In this document: piece after piece, positions 16,430-24,669 of the stretch
Numbering within the stretch: the stretch's first letter is position 1
Layout of the letters: each line of letters begins with the position of its first letter
Assembly: GCF_039539605.1 (NCBI RefSeq)
Contig: NZ_BAABDL010000085.1
Span: 1-64,000, forward strand
Length of the DNA: 64,000 nucleotides
Reading direction: 5' to 3'
Source: Amphibacillus indicireducens
Lineage (GTDB): Bacteria > Bacillota > Bacilli > Bacillales > Amphibacillaceae
Notes under the pieces: model-generated
Seen by the model: only the letters and a program-made list of their open reading frames with translations
Told to the model about the DNA's origin: nothing
Database searches by the model: none
Program-made: the position numbers and the translations under genes

Positions 16430-17212
16430 ATGAGTAACCAGGCATTGATTTTTTTTGATATTGACGGGACGTTGTTAGACCACGATAAGAAGCTACCGCA
16501 ATCAACAAAAAAAGCAATTGCACAATTGCAGGCAAAGGGGCATATTACCGCTATTGCGACAGGTAGGGGACCATTTATGTATCTTCCACTTAGAGAAGAA
16601 TTACAAATCGATTCATTTGTTAGTTTTAATGGTTCTTATGTTGTTATTAATGGTGAGGTTATTTTTACAAATCCATTGAACGGGGAGCGACTATCAGAAC
16701 TAACGACTGAGGGGTTAGCTAAAGATCAGCCCGCAGTGTTCATGACCGAAAAAGCGATGCATTCGAACATTGATAGACACTCAGCGATTGACGACAGTTT
16801 AGCTACATTAAAACTGGATGTTACGCCAAGCTTTGATCCTGAATTTAATCAAGCGCAAGAGTTTTATCAAACACTTTTCTTTATTGAAAAAGAGGACGAG
16901 CAATATTATCGAGAGAAATATCCTGAGTTTGAATTTGTTCGTTGGCATCCGTTATCAGTTGATGTAATCCCAAAAGGCGGTTCTAAAGCGAAAGGGATTG
17001 AAGCAGCAGTAAAGGCTTTAAATATTGATCCTGATCATGTCTATGCATTTGGTGATGGTTTAAATGATGTTGAAATGCTACGAACAGTTAAAAATAGTGT
17101 CGCAATGGGGAATGCTGTACCTGAAGCGAAAGAAGTAGCCAAATATGTCACTAAAGATGTTGATCAAGATGGAATTTTACACGGATTAAAGATGGTTGGT
17201 CTATTATCATAG
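16430..17212 (+). CDS. HAD-superfamily (Cof-type) phosphatase
   Basis: 260 residues. Motif I FFDIDGTLLD holds the nucleophile and acid aspartates, motif II is AIATGRG, the motif III lysine lies in PKGGSKAKG, and motif IV is FGDGLNDVEML. The C2-type cap lies between motifs II and III. Cof-type enzymes hydrolyse sugar phosphates or flavin/pyridoxal phosphates; the substrate cannot be assigned. Single gene with no obvious terminator. Confidence 0.9.
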   Translation: MSNQALIFFDIDGTLLDHDKKLPQSTKKAIAQLQAKGHITAIATGRGPFMYLPLREELQIDSFVSFNGSYVVINGEVIFTNPLNGERLSELTTEGLAKDQPAVFMTEKAMHSNIDRHSAIDDSLATLKLDVTPSFDPEFNQAQEFYQTLFFIEKEDEQYYREKYPEFEFVRWHPLSVDVIPKGGSKAKGIEAAVKALNIDPDHVYAFGDGLNDVEMLRTVKNSVAMGNAVPEAKEVAKYVTKDVDQDGILHGLKMVGLLS

Positions 17213-17251
17213 CCGCAATTAGACGGAGCGTACAAATTGTTCACAAAAAAA

Positions 17252-17326
17252 TTAATAATTATTCACTTACCCCCTTTTCAAACTTATAAAAATCTGATAA
17301 AATGCATATTAATGAATAAATATACA
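17252..17326 (+). promoter_or_regulatory. Two ARG-box-like sites flanking the ABC transporter promoter
   Basis: TTAATAATTATTCA (17252-17265) and TGAATAAATATACA (17313-17326) each match the ArgR/AhrC consensus TGAATWWWWATTCA at 13 of 14 positions. A weaker box, TGCATATTAATGAA, overlaps the second from 17303. A probable -10 TAAAAT lies between them near 17298. Paired sites suggest repression by looping when arginine is plentiful. Confidence 0.6.
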
Positions 17327-17351
17327 TTTAAATCTGAAGGGGAGCAAAAAA

Positions 17352-18152
17352 ATGAAGAAGAATTATTTATTAATTATGGCATTAATGATGATGTTTGTCC
17401 TTGTTTTAGCAGGGTGTGGTACAAGTAATGATGAAGGATCAGTAAACGATGATGCAAGTGGGAATGAAGCCAAAGCGAATGAGGATTCTGGCACGTTAGT
17501 TATGGGTACATCAGCTGATTATCCGCCATTTGAATCACGTAATCCACAAGGTGATATTGTCGGATTTGATATTGAGCTTGCGAACTACATTGCCGATGAA
17601 TTAGGGATGGAGTTAGAAATCCGAGATATGAACTTTGATGGTTTGATTGGTGCTTTACAAGCTGAACGAATTGACATGGTGATCTCAGGTATGTCAGCAG
17701 ATGAAGATCGTCGTAAAAACGTTGATTTCTCGATTGAGTACCATAGTTCTGGTGAGATGTTTGTTAGTCTAAAAGATGCTGCATTTACATCTCTTGATGA
17801 CCTTAATGGAAAAACGATTGGTGTTCAGTTAGGTTCAATTCAACAAGAAGGTGCTGCCAACCTACAAGCAGACTATGATTTTGAAGTAAAGACACTTGAT
17901 GATGCGCAAGGTTTAATCCAAGAACTTTTAAGTAACCGATTGGATGCTGTTTATTTAGATAAAGAAGTTGCTCTTGGTTTTATTGCAGCTCAAGATTTAG
18001 CTGGTTTTGATGACCCGTCTGGAACGACACCAGGTATGGCTGTTGCTTTTCCAAAAGGAAGTGAGCTTGTTGAACAGGTTGACGCAATTATTGAACAAGC
18101 AATTGAATCAGGTAAATTAGCTGAATGGGAAGCAGAGTGGCTATCTGAATAA
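17352..18152 (+). CDS. Amino acid ABC transporter substrate-binding lipoprotein
   Basis: 266 residues with a lipoprotein signal ending LAGC (C22), a Ser/Asp/Glu-rich linker, and a type-3 periplasmic-binding fold: GTSADYPPFE, IVGFDIELANYIADELG and LQAERIDMVISGM. It delivers a polar amino acid to the permease encoded next. ARG-like boxes in front of the gene favour arginine (ArtP-like). Ribosome site AAGGGGAG. First gene of a three-gene operon. Confidence 0.92.
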   Translation: MKKNYLLIMALMMMFVLVLAGCGTSNDEGSVNDDASGNEAKANEDSGTLVMGTSADYPPFESRNPQGDIVGFDIELANYIADELGMELEIRDMNFDGLIGALQAERIDMVISGMSADEDRRKNVDFSIEYHSSGEMFVSLKDAAFTSLDDLNGKTIGVQLGSIQQEGAANLQADYDFEVKTLDDAQGLIQELLSNRLDAVYLDKEVALGFIAAQDLAGFDDPSGTTPGMAVAFPKGSELVEQVDAIIEQAIESGKLAEWEAEWLSE

Positions 18153-18183
18153 ATAAATTTGATCAGGAAATGAGGTGTAGGGC

Positions 18184-18843
18184 ATGAATTTGGACTTTAG
18201 CCAAATCGTGCCTTATATTCCTTTTATGATAGAAGGAATATGGGTAACATTACAGTTTGTCATCGTTTCAATTTTAGTTGGATTTATCTTAGGTACTGTA
18301 TTTGCTTTATTTAAAATCGGGAAAATTAAACCATTAAAATGGGTTGCCGATGCATATACGTCCATTTTTCGAGGGACACCGTTAATCTTGCAATTAATGA
18401 TTATTTATTTTGGTTTACCCCAGTTATTTGGTTATGATATTTCACCGTTTTTATCAGCGGTATTAGCATTTGGTCTAAACTCTGCCGCTTATGTGTCTGA
18501 AATTATTAGGGCTGGGATTGAAGCGGTTGATATTGGGCAAACGGAAGCTTCTATGGCATTAGGCGTTTCATATCGGAAACGAATGATCGATATCATTTTA
18601 CCGCAAGCACTAAAGAATATTCTTCCAGCATTAATGAATGAATTCATTACTTTGACAAAGGAATCGGCAATTGTATCAACAATTGGCTATTTAGATTTGA
18701 TGAGAAGAGCCCAAGTTGTAGGAGCTGACTTATTTCGTAATTTTGAAGCCTATCTATTTGTCGGATTGCTCTATTACTTAATGGTTATGACGCTAACGAT
18801 AATAGGGAAGCGGTTGGAATGGAGGTTAAAACGAAGTGATTAA
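18184..18843 (+). CDS. Amino acid ABC transporter permease
   Basis: 219 residues, His/Glu/Gln/Arg/opine-family permease. About five membrane helices; the cytoplasmic EAA loop is EASMALGVSYRKRMIDIILPQALKN. The segment SIFRGTPLILQL is a hallmark. It should homodimerise and bind the ATPase encoded next, with which the gene overlaps by 8 nt. Confidence 0.93.
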   Translation: MNLDFSQIVPYIPFMIEGIWVTLQFVIVSILVGFILGTVFALFKIGKIKPLKWVADAYTSIFRGTPLILQLMIIYFGLPQLFGYDISPFLSAVLAFGLNSAAYVSEIIRAGIEAVDIGQTEASMALGVSYRKRMIDIILPQALKNILPALMNEFITLTKESAIVSTIGYLDLMRRAQVVGADLFRNFEAYLFVGLLYYLMVMTLTIIGKRLEWRLKRSD

Positions 18844-19558
18844 AATTGAATATTTAGCGAAAAGCTTTGATAAAAATGAAGTTTTACAAAATATAAATCT
18901 TGACATAAAAAAAGGTGAGGTTATTTCGATTATTGGCCCATCTGGTTCAGGGAAATCAACATTACTGCGTTGTGTTAATTTACTTGAGCAGCCGACTGAA
19001 GGGAAAATTTTTGTTAATGGTGATGAATTAACTGCACCAAAAGCAAATATAACAAAGGCGAGAGAGAAAATTGGCATGGTGTTTCAGCACTTTCATCTTT
19101 TCCCGCATTTGACTGTTTTAGAAAATATTACTTATGCACCGATTAAAGTTAAGCAATTATCAAAGCAAGAAGCGCAAGCAAAAGGACGGGAGCTATTAAA
19201 GCGGGTTGGATTGGAAGAGAAAGAGAATGACTATCCAAATCGTTTATCTGGTGGACAAAAGCAACGGGTTGCGATAGCAAGGGCGTTAGCAATGGAGCCA
19301 GAACTGATGTTATTTGATGAACCAACATCAGCGCTTGATCCAGAAATGGTGAAAGAAGTCCTTGATGTTATGAAAGACTTAGCTCATTCAGGGATGACGA
19401 TGCTTGTCGTTACACATGAAATGGGCTTTGCTAAAGAGGTAGCTGATCGGGTAATCTTTTTAGATGAGGGAAAGTTAATTGAAACAGGTGATCCTAAAAA
19501 ATTCTTTGAACGACCAGAGACAGCACGTGCTCAAGATTTCTTAGCAAAAATTTTATAA
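18836..19558 (+). CDS. Amino acid ABC transporter ATPase
   Basis: 240 residues. Walker A GPSGSGKST (about 33-41), Q loop FQHFHLFPH, signature LSGGQKQR, Walker B LMLFDEPTSALD and the H loop VTHEMGF are all intact. GlnQ/ArtM-type ATPase. The start is GTG 18836 within the end of the permease gene, preceded by GGAGG. Confidence 0.94.
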   Translation: MIKIEYLAKSFDKNEVLQNINLDIKKGEVISIIGPSGSGKSTLLRCVNLLEQPTEGKIFVNGDELTAPKANITKAREKIGMVFQHFHLFPHLTVLENITYAPIKVKQLSKQEAQAKGRELLKRVGLEEKENDYPNRLSGGQKQRVAIARALAMEPELMLFDEPTSALDPEMVKEVLDVMKDLAHSGMTMLVVTHEMGFAKEVADRVIFLDEGKLIETGDPKKFFERPETARAQDFLAKIL

Positions 19559-19566
19559 GGTAAAAA

Positions 19567-19610
19567 GAATACGTTTCAGTTTAATGGAATAAACTGGAAT
19601 GTATTTTTTT
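19567..19610 (+). terminator. Terminator of the amino acid ABC operon
   Basis: AATACGTTTCAGTTTA pairs imperfectly with TAAACTGGAATGTATT and is followed by seven T. Confidence 0.75.
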
Positions 19611-19718
19611 GTGCTAAGATTACTTTAGCGTATTGATTGACCGGCAAATCAGTAAATTATATAATGATAGTAACGTATAAATGAGTATGACTTTAAGCAA
19701 GAAATGAGAGGTGTAAAA

Positions 19719-20165
19719 ATGAATTCTGCTCAATTTGAACGATTACCTCACTTTATTAAGAAAGAAATGGATTCTATTTCTGAGAAAATTCGTCCAATCA
19801 TGAAGAAAGTATCAACTTACTATATATTTGGGTTTCCATTAATGTTGATTGGTATGCTCAACATCTTATTTTTAATCTTTGATCATAACATTACAGTTGA
19901 TAACTATATTGTCCCTGTGGTTTATGCATTCTTTGCTGCCTTGGGTTTAGCAATGTTTAATGAGTCACGTTTGTTAAAAAAGGAGATTCATGAAGTAGGA
20001 AAAGATTATATTATTGAACGAATTAATCAAAGCGAAATTATGGAAGACGATGAAAAAAATCGTTATATTGCAAGTGTAAGAAATCAAGTGAAAATGGATT
20101 TACAACCATTTTTTAAATTCTTGACTGAAGAAAATAAAAGAACTCAAGGTCATTTTTATAAGTAA
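19719..20165 (+). CDS. Membrane protein of unknown function (possibly DUF5392/YwnF-like)
   Basis: 148 residues from ATG 19719 (GAGAGGTG upstream). An amphipathic N-terminus is followed by two membrane helices (about 35-57 and 67-84) and a charged helical C-terminus (EVGKDYIIERINQSEIMEDDEKNRY). The layout resembles DUF5392 proteins of bacilli, from memory only. Monocistronic, with its own terminator. Confidence 0.7.
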   Translation: MNSAQFERLPHFIKKEMDSISEKIRPIMKKVSTYYIFGFPLMLIGMLNILFLIFDHNITVDNYIVPVVYAFFAALGLAMFNESRLLKKEIHEVGKDYIIERINQSEIMEDDEKNRYIASVRNQVKMDLQPFFKFLTEENKRTQGHFYK

Positions 20166-20174
20166 ATAATGTGA

Positions 20175-20220
20175 AAACAGCCTGAACCAGATTTGCTTGA
20201 TTTGGTTCAGGCTGTTTGTT
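20175..20220 (+). terminator. Strong terminator
   Basis: AACAGCCTGAACCA pairs with TGGTTCAGGCTGTT around a 13-nt loop, with T runs. It is positioned to serve the upstream gene and also the convergent sda-like gene. Confidence 0.9.
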
Positions 20221-20260
20221 TGGGGGTATTTAATCAATTGATAGTAAAACCATCGTCGTT

Positions 20261-20401
20261 TCAAAGTAAGATCTTTCTTGCGCTTATTTCTGCAAACAAT
20301 AACGAGATAAAGTCACAATCTAATTCAAGCTCAAGTGCTGCATAATACGCTTCAATTAATAGTTCGTTTGATAGTGAGTTCACGATATCGCCTACTTTCA
20401 T
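20261..20401 (-). CDS. sda: Sda-like sporulation checkpoint protein
   Basis: 46 residues. The segment LSNELLIEAYYAALELELD followed by FISLLFAEISAR matches the helical hairpin of Sda (LSDELLIESYFKATEMNL in B. subtilis). Sda blocks the sporulation kinase KinA when DNA replication is disturbed. ATG 20401 has no clear ribosome site; GTG 20383, with AGTAGG upstream, is an alternative start that would begin closer to the B. subtilis N-terminus. Transcribed opposite to its neighbours. No clear DnaA box was seen upstream. Confidence 0.8.
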   Translation of the reverse strand: MKVGDIVNSLSNELLIEAYYAALELELDCDFISLLFAEISARKILL

Positions 20402-20518
20402 AAGTTTTGTTTACTTGATGAATCGTTACGAAAGAAAAAGATAGTTGTGAAAATATGTGTAATCCTTTATGATTATTGATAGAACTTTTAATTATGTTGC
20501 GATTTTGAGGTGGAAGCT

Positions 20519-20752
20519 ATGGATCTAAAGGAATTAATTGAAGCTGCGATACAATCGCCTGAAACAAATTTACTTGGTATTTTTATTTATTTAACATTAC
20601 TCATGTTCTTTACGGTATTATTTTTGACGCTTATTTTGTATTTAATCCCTAATCCGTTATCTAGACGATGGAAAAATGCGATCATTGGATCAATTACGTT
20701 TACTGTTTTAATTGTTTGGCTTTATCATTTTGTGATCAAGCAATTTATTTAG
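20519..20752 (+). CDS. Small membrane protein of unknown function
   Basis: 77 residues with two hydrophobic helices (about 19-43 and 54-74) joined by a basic loop (SRRWKNA). The start ATG 20519 follows GAGGTGG; the frame from GTG 20510 has no spacing. I do not recognise a family. It sits alone between sda and proC. Confidence 0.65.
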   Translation: MDLKELIEAAIQSPETNLLGIFIYLTLLMFFTVLFLTLILYLIPNPLSRRWKNAIIGSITFTVLIVWLYHFVIKQFI

Positions 20753-20865
20753 TATTTGTTAAATATTCTTCCCTCTTTAATGAAAAATAAACCTATTATT
20801 TACTGGGGTATATTGATGATTATCAGAAACAGAGGGAAAGAATTTTCTTTTGGGGGTTAGTTGTG

Positions 20866-21678
20866 ATGAAAATTGGTTTTATAGGAACAGGAAATATGGC
20901 TACTGCAATTATAAAAGGGATCGTTGCTAATGGGTTTGTATCCGCTGAGCAGATTTATTTGATGGATATTGATCATGAAAAATTAGTTTCATTGTCTGAA
21001 GAGGTTGGTGCAAATTTCGTCAATTCGAATCGATCACTCATCGAGGCTGTTGATTTCGTTGTTTTAGCAATTAAGCCAAATGTGATTGAACATGTTTTGC
21101 AAGAAACAAAAGATGTAATCTTAACTAAGAAACCTGTGCTTATTTCAATTGCTGCTGGGACACCAACAGATAAACTTTATCGTTACTTAGATACAGATGT
21201 AGAGATTCCAATTGTACGGGTGATGCCTAATGTGAATGTTCTGGTAGGCAAAGGTGCTGCAGCAATTTGTGGCCATGATTTTGTCAATCAAGAGCAGCTT
21301 GATTTCGTTGTGAAGATGTTTGAAGCGGTTGGTAAGGCATGGATTTTAGCTGAAGAGGATTTTTCGAATTTCACTGCACTCGCGGGGAGTTCGCCAGCTT
21401 ACGCTTATTTATTTATTGATAGCATTGCACGTGCAGGTGTAAAACACGGTTTGCCAAAACAAGTGGCAACGGAAATGGCTGCACAGGCTGTCCTTGGTAG
21501 TGCTGAGATGATTTTAAAAACTGGTGAGAATCCGTGGACATTAATTGATCAAGTTTGTTCACCTGGAGGGACAACTGTAGCTGGTTTATTGGCATTAGAA
21601 GAAGAAGCATTTATCTCAACCGTTGTTAAAGGGATTGATACGACGATTGCTAGGGATAAGGAACTGAATGATAAATAA
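20866..21678 (+). CDS. proC: Pyrroline-5-carboxylate reductase
   Basis: 270 residues. Rossmann motif GFIGTGNMATAI at the N-terminus, PIVRVMPNVNVLVGKG in the middle, and the family signature spanning DQVCSPGGTTVAGLLALEE. It reduces pyrroline-5-carboxylate to proline with NAD(P)H in the cytoplasm. Start ATG 20866 after GGGGGTT. Proline is also an osmolyte, relevant for a salt-exposed cell. Confidence 0.95.
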   Translation: MKIGFIGTGNMATAIIKGIVANGFVSAEQIYLMDIDHEKLVSLSEEVGANFVNSNRSLIEAVDFVVLAIKPNVIEHVLQETKDVILTKKPVLISIAAGTPTDKLYRYLDTDVEIPIVRVMPNVNVLVGKGAAAICGHDFVNQEQLDFVVKMFEAVGKAWILAEEDFSNFTALAGSSPAYAYLFIDSIARAGVKHGLPKQVATEMAAQAVLGSAEMILKTGENPWTLIDQVCSPGGTTVAGLLALEEEAFISTVVKGIDTTIARDKELNDK

Positions 21679-21709
21679 AAAAATCGACGCCTAAACGTCG
21701 ATTTTTTTG
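21677..21709. terminator. Bidirectional terminator between proC and the DsbA-like gene
   Basis: AAAAATCGACG and CGTCGATTTTT form a stem with loop CCTAAA, with A and T runs on both sides. The two genes converge here. Confidence 0.9.
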
Positions 21710-21713
21710 TATG

Positions 21714-22325
21714 TTATTTTAGTAATTTGTCAATTTGGTTCAGATCATATAGGTCTTCGACTTTGATTCCATTAATATAAAGAGTTGGTACAACATCAAC
21801 TTCTAATGCACGTGTATATGTGCGTGAAACTTGAATTGAGTCTAAATCAGGTTCAGCTAAGAGTAATTCATGATCGAGTTGATAAATTTCAATTAAATCA
21901 TTGATATATTGTTCTGATCCCCAATTCGGCTCCGATTCTGCATCAACAATAATTTGATAGAAAATATGATCATAGTCAGCTTGTGCATATTTTTTTAAGT
22001 TTTGATCCAAATTAGCAAACTGTAACGAAGAATCATTGACATAGACCATTGCTTGAGTCCGGAATTTTAATTCATCCTGATCAATATAATCAGATTTAAT
22101 GATTGGAAAAATGTCATTGATCCAAACTGAACACCAGTGGCATGCATAATCAAATAAGAACAACATTTCGTTATCTGCATTTTCGTTACCTTGATAAATT
22201 AATGTTTGATTTTCAACTGGTTCCATATTTTTTTTGGTAGACTTAGTTGCATTTAGAAATGCAATTAAGACGATAGCTCCAATAATAACCCCGACTACAA
22301 TAAATGTGAAACGATGTTTTTTCAT
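21714..22325 (-). CDS. DsbA/BdbD-like thioredoxin-fold protein
   Basis: 203 residues. One N-terminal membrane anchor (about 8-24), then a thioredoxin fold with active site C62-H-W-C65 and the cis-Pro loop VDVVPTLYINGIKV. It probably acts outside the membrane as a thiol-disulfide oxidoreductase. No DsbB-type partner lies next to it. Start ATG 22325, 9 nt after AAAGGA on the minus strand. Confidence 0.85.
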   Translation of the reverse strand: MKKHRFTFIVVGVIIGAIVLIAFLNATKSTKKNMEPVENQTLIYQGNENADNEMLFLFDYACHWCSVWINDIFPIIKSDYIDQDELKFRTQAMVYVNDSSLQFANLDQNLKKYAQADYDHIFYQIIVDAESEPNWGSEQYINDLIEIYQLDHELLLAEPDLDSIQVSRTYTRALEVDVVPTLYINGIKVEDLYDLNQIDKLLK

Positions 22326-22606
22326 AAGAAATGATCCTTTCAATAATGATAGATTTCAAATCTATCATAACATGTTGTTCCAATTTTATCGATAGAAAAG
22401 TTTAATCTTATCTACTATCATAGTCTATATGTCGTTTGATTAAACATTTACCTTGAAAAAAATTAAGTTTTTCCTTTAATTTATCTCCCTTGCATAATGA
22501 AAGCGTTACCTTTATCATAGATATTAAGTAAAAATAATTATGAAAATATTAGTGATTCTATTACAAATTAGTAGAAATTCTTTTGAATTGCTTAGAGGGG
22601 GATATT

Positions 22607-23572
22607 ATGCAACTAACTGAAATTAAACCAATGATGGATCAAGTTAAACGACAAATAAACAAAGTGATTGTTGGAAAGGAGCAGGTGATTGATCAGCTCC
22701 TTGTTTCATTATTAGCATCACGTCATGTTTTATTAGAAGATGTACCGGGGACTGGTAAGACGCTATTAGCAAAGACGTTGGCTACAGCGATTGATTGTGA
22801 TTTTAATCGAATTCAGTTCACACCAGATCTGTTACCAAGTGATGTGATCGGGGTAACGATTTTTCATCAGCATAAAGGAGAATTTGAATTTCAAAAAGGA
22901 CCCATTTTTACGAATATTTTATTGGCTGATGAAATTAACCGTGCAACGCCAAGAACACAGTCTAGTTTATTAGAGGGAATGGAAGAAAAACAGGTCACAG
23001 TTGATGGAAAAACTTATCAATTGGATGAGCCATTTCTAGTGATTGCGACACAGAACCCGATTGAAAGTCAAGGAACATTCCCATTGCCTGAAGCACAACT
23101 TGACCGATTTTTTATTAAAGTCAACCTCGGCTATCCTGATAAGAACGAGGGGATTGAAATACTAAAGCGTTTTCGTCAAGAACAACCACTGACATCGTTA
23201 GCGTCAGTTATTAGTCGCGATGATTTGATTAAGGCACAGCAAGTTTTCACAGATGTTGAAGTGGATGATGCGATCTTTCAGTATATTATTGAGATTGCGG
23301 ATGTGACGCGACATCACGAAGATATTGTGATTGGTCTAAGTCCGCGTGGTACGCAGGCTTTGCTTCGGGCTGCTCAGGCATTAGCGGTGATTAGAGGGCG
23401 AACTTTCGTGACGCCAGATGATGTGAAAATGATTGCTCCGGCTGTGATAGAGCACCGGTTAGTTTATTCACCAATGATTGGGCGATCAGAAGATGGGGTA
23501 ACGTCGATTGTCGATCAAATCTTACAAAGGGTCGAGGTTCCGACAGAGAATTTTAAGGGGAATCGAGGATGA
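22607..23572 (+). CDS. MoxR-family AAA+ ATPase (YeaC-like)
   Basis: 321 residues. Walker A DVPGTGKT, Walker B LLADEINRA, sensor 1 IATQNP and the family segment RTFVTPDDVKMIAPAVI. MoxR ATPases act as chaperones, often with VWA or DUF58 partners. Start ATG 22607 after AGAGGGGG. It overlaps the DUF58 gene by 4 nt. Same order as yeaC-yeaD-yebA of B. subtilis. Confidence 0.92.
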   Translation: MQLTEIKPMMDQVKRQINKVIVGKEQVIDQLLVSLLASRHVLLEDVPGTGKTLLAKTLATAIDCDFNRIQFTPDLLPSDVIGVTIFHQHKGEFEFQKGPIFTNILLADEINRATPRTQSSLLEGMEEKQVTVDGKTYQLDEPFLVIATQNPIESQGTFPLPEAQLDRFFIKVNLGYPDKNEGIEILKRFRQEQPLTSLASVISRDDLIKAQQVFTDVEVDDAIFQYIIEIADVTRHHEDIVIGLSPRGTQALLRAAQALAVIRGRTFVTPDDVKMIAPAVIEHRLVYSPMIGRSEDGVTSIVDQILQRVEVPTENFKGNRG

Positions 23573-24669
23573 ATATTGCTTGGTTAATTGTTTTATTGAT
23601 TATATTTGTTTTTGGTCAAAGTTATTTGTATGCAAAACGTGGTTTCGATAAGATTTCTTATCGACGCCAATTTGACAAAAGATCGGTCTTTGTTGGTCAA
23701 GAGGTCGTTTTAGTTGATGAGGTTATCAATAAGAAGTTGTTACCACTTCCATGGGTAAGGCTAGAATCAAAAATGGATGATTCAATTAAAACAACTGGTG
23801 AGTCTGAGTTTGATTCGAGTGATCGTGATGTTCATCGGACGTTATTAAGCTTGTTGCCATATCAAAAATTAACACGCCGCCATCATCTTGTTTGTACAAG
23901 GCGAGGTGTGTTTGAGTTAGATACAATTGCCTTGACGTTAGGTGATGTTTTTGGCTTTTCTGAGGAGTTTCGTTCGTTTGAGACGGATGCAAAAGTTATC
24001 GTTTATCCACAGATTCTTAGTAAAGAAGAGTTAACGATGCCATCACAAATTTTTATCGGTGAACAAACGGTTAAGCGCTGGATTATTGATGATCCTTTTA
24101 TAACAATTGGCACGAGAGATTATTTACCTGGAGATAATATTAAACAAATTAACTGGAAGGCATCGGCGAGAACAAAAAATGTTCAAGTTAAGGTGAATGA
24201 TCATACGGCAGATCGTGAGGTTGTTATTTTAGTTAATGCTGATCAATCTGAAGATATTTGGTTGCCAATCAGTGATGAAGCCTTATTTGAGCAGACTTTA
24301 AGTTATGCGGCGACTGTAGCACATTATTTAGAAAGTAATGGGGAAGAATATAGCTTTGCAACGAATGCGGTTGACAAAAGAGAACAGCATCAAACAAAAC
24401 GTTCATTTGTAAAAGTTGAAGCAAGTTCTGGAACGGCTCATTTTTATCATTTACTTAATCAGCTAGCTTATTTGGTTCCAGAGCGAAGTCAGCATATTAA
24501 GTATTTGATTGATTCATATATGACAACAGAAACGAAACGGGCAGACATTTTGTTAATTACGCCGGTAATGACGAATGAGTTATTAGAAAAAATCGACCAG
24601 TTAAAAGCTGCTGGTCACTCTGTTGTGGTTGATCATATTATAGTCGATCAACAGGAGGCGGTATCGTGA
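23569..24669 (+). CDS. DUF58 domain protein (YeaD-like)
   Basis: 366 residues: two N-terminal hydrophobic segments are weak (about 3-18 clearest), then a long region carrying the DUF58 hallmark DYLPGDNIKQINWKASART near residues 184-202. The C-terminal part looks like a VWA-type fold (REVVILVNADQS). It is the usual partner of MoxR ATPases. ATGA overlap upstream, GTGA overlap downstream, so translation is tightly coupled. Confidence 0.88.
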   Translation: MNIAWLIVLLIIFVFGQSYLYAKRGFDKISYRRQFDKRSVFVGQEVVLVDEVINKKLLPLPWVRLESKMDDSIKTTGESEFDSSDRDVHRTLLSLLPYQKLTRRHHLVCTRRGVFELDTIALTLGDVFGFSEEFRSFETDAKVIVYPQILSKEELTMPSQIFIGEQTVKRWIIDDPFITIGTRDYLPGDNIKQINWKASARTKNVQVKVNDHTADREVVILVNADQSEDIWLPISDEALFEQTLSYAATVAHYLESNGEEYSFATNAVDKREQHQTKRSFVKVEASSGTAHFYHLLNQLAYLVPERSQHIKYLIDSYMTTETKRADILLITPVMTNELLEKIDQLKAAGHSVVVDHIIVDQQEAVS

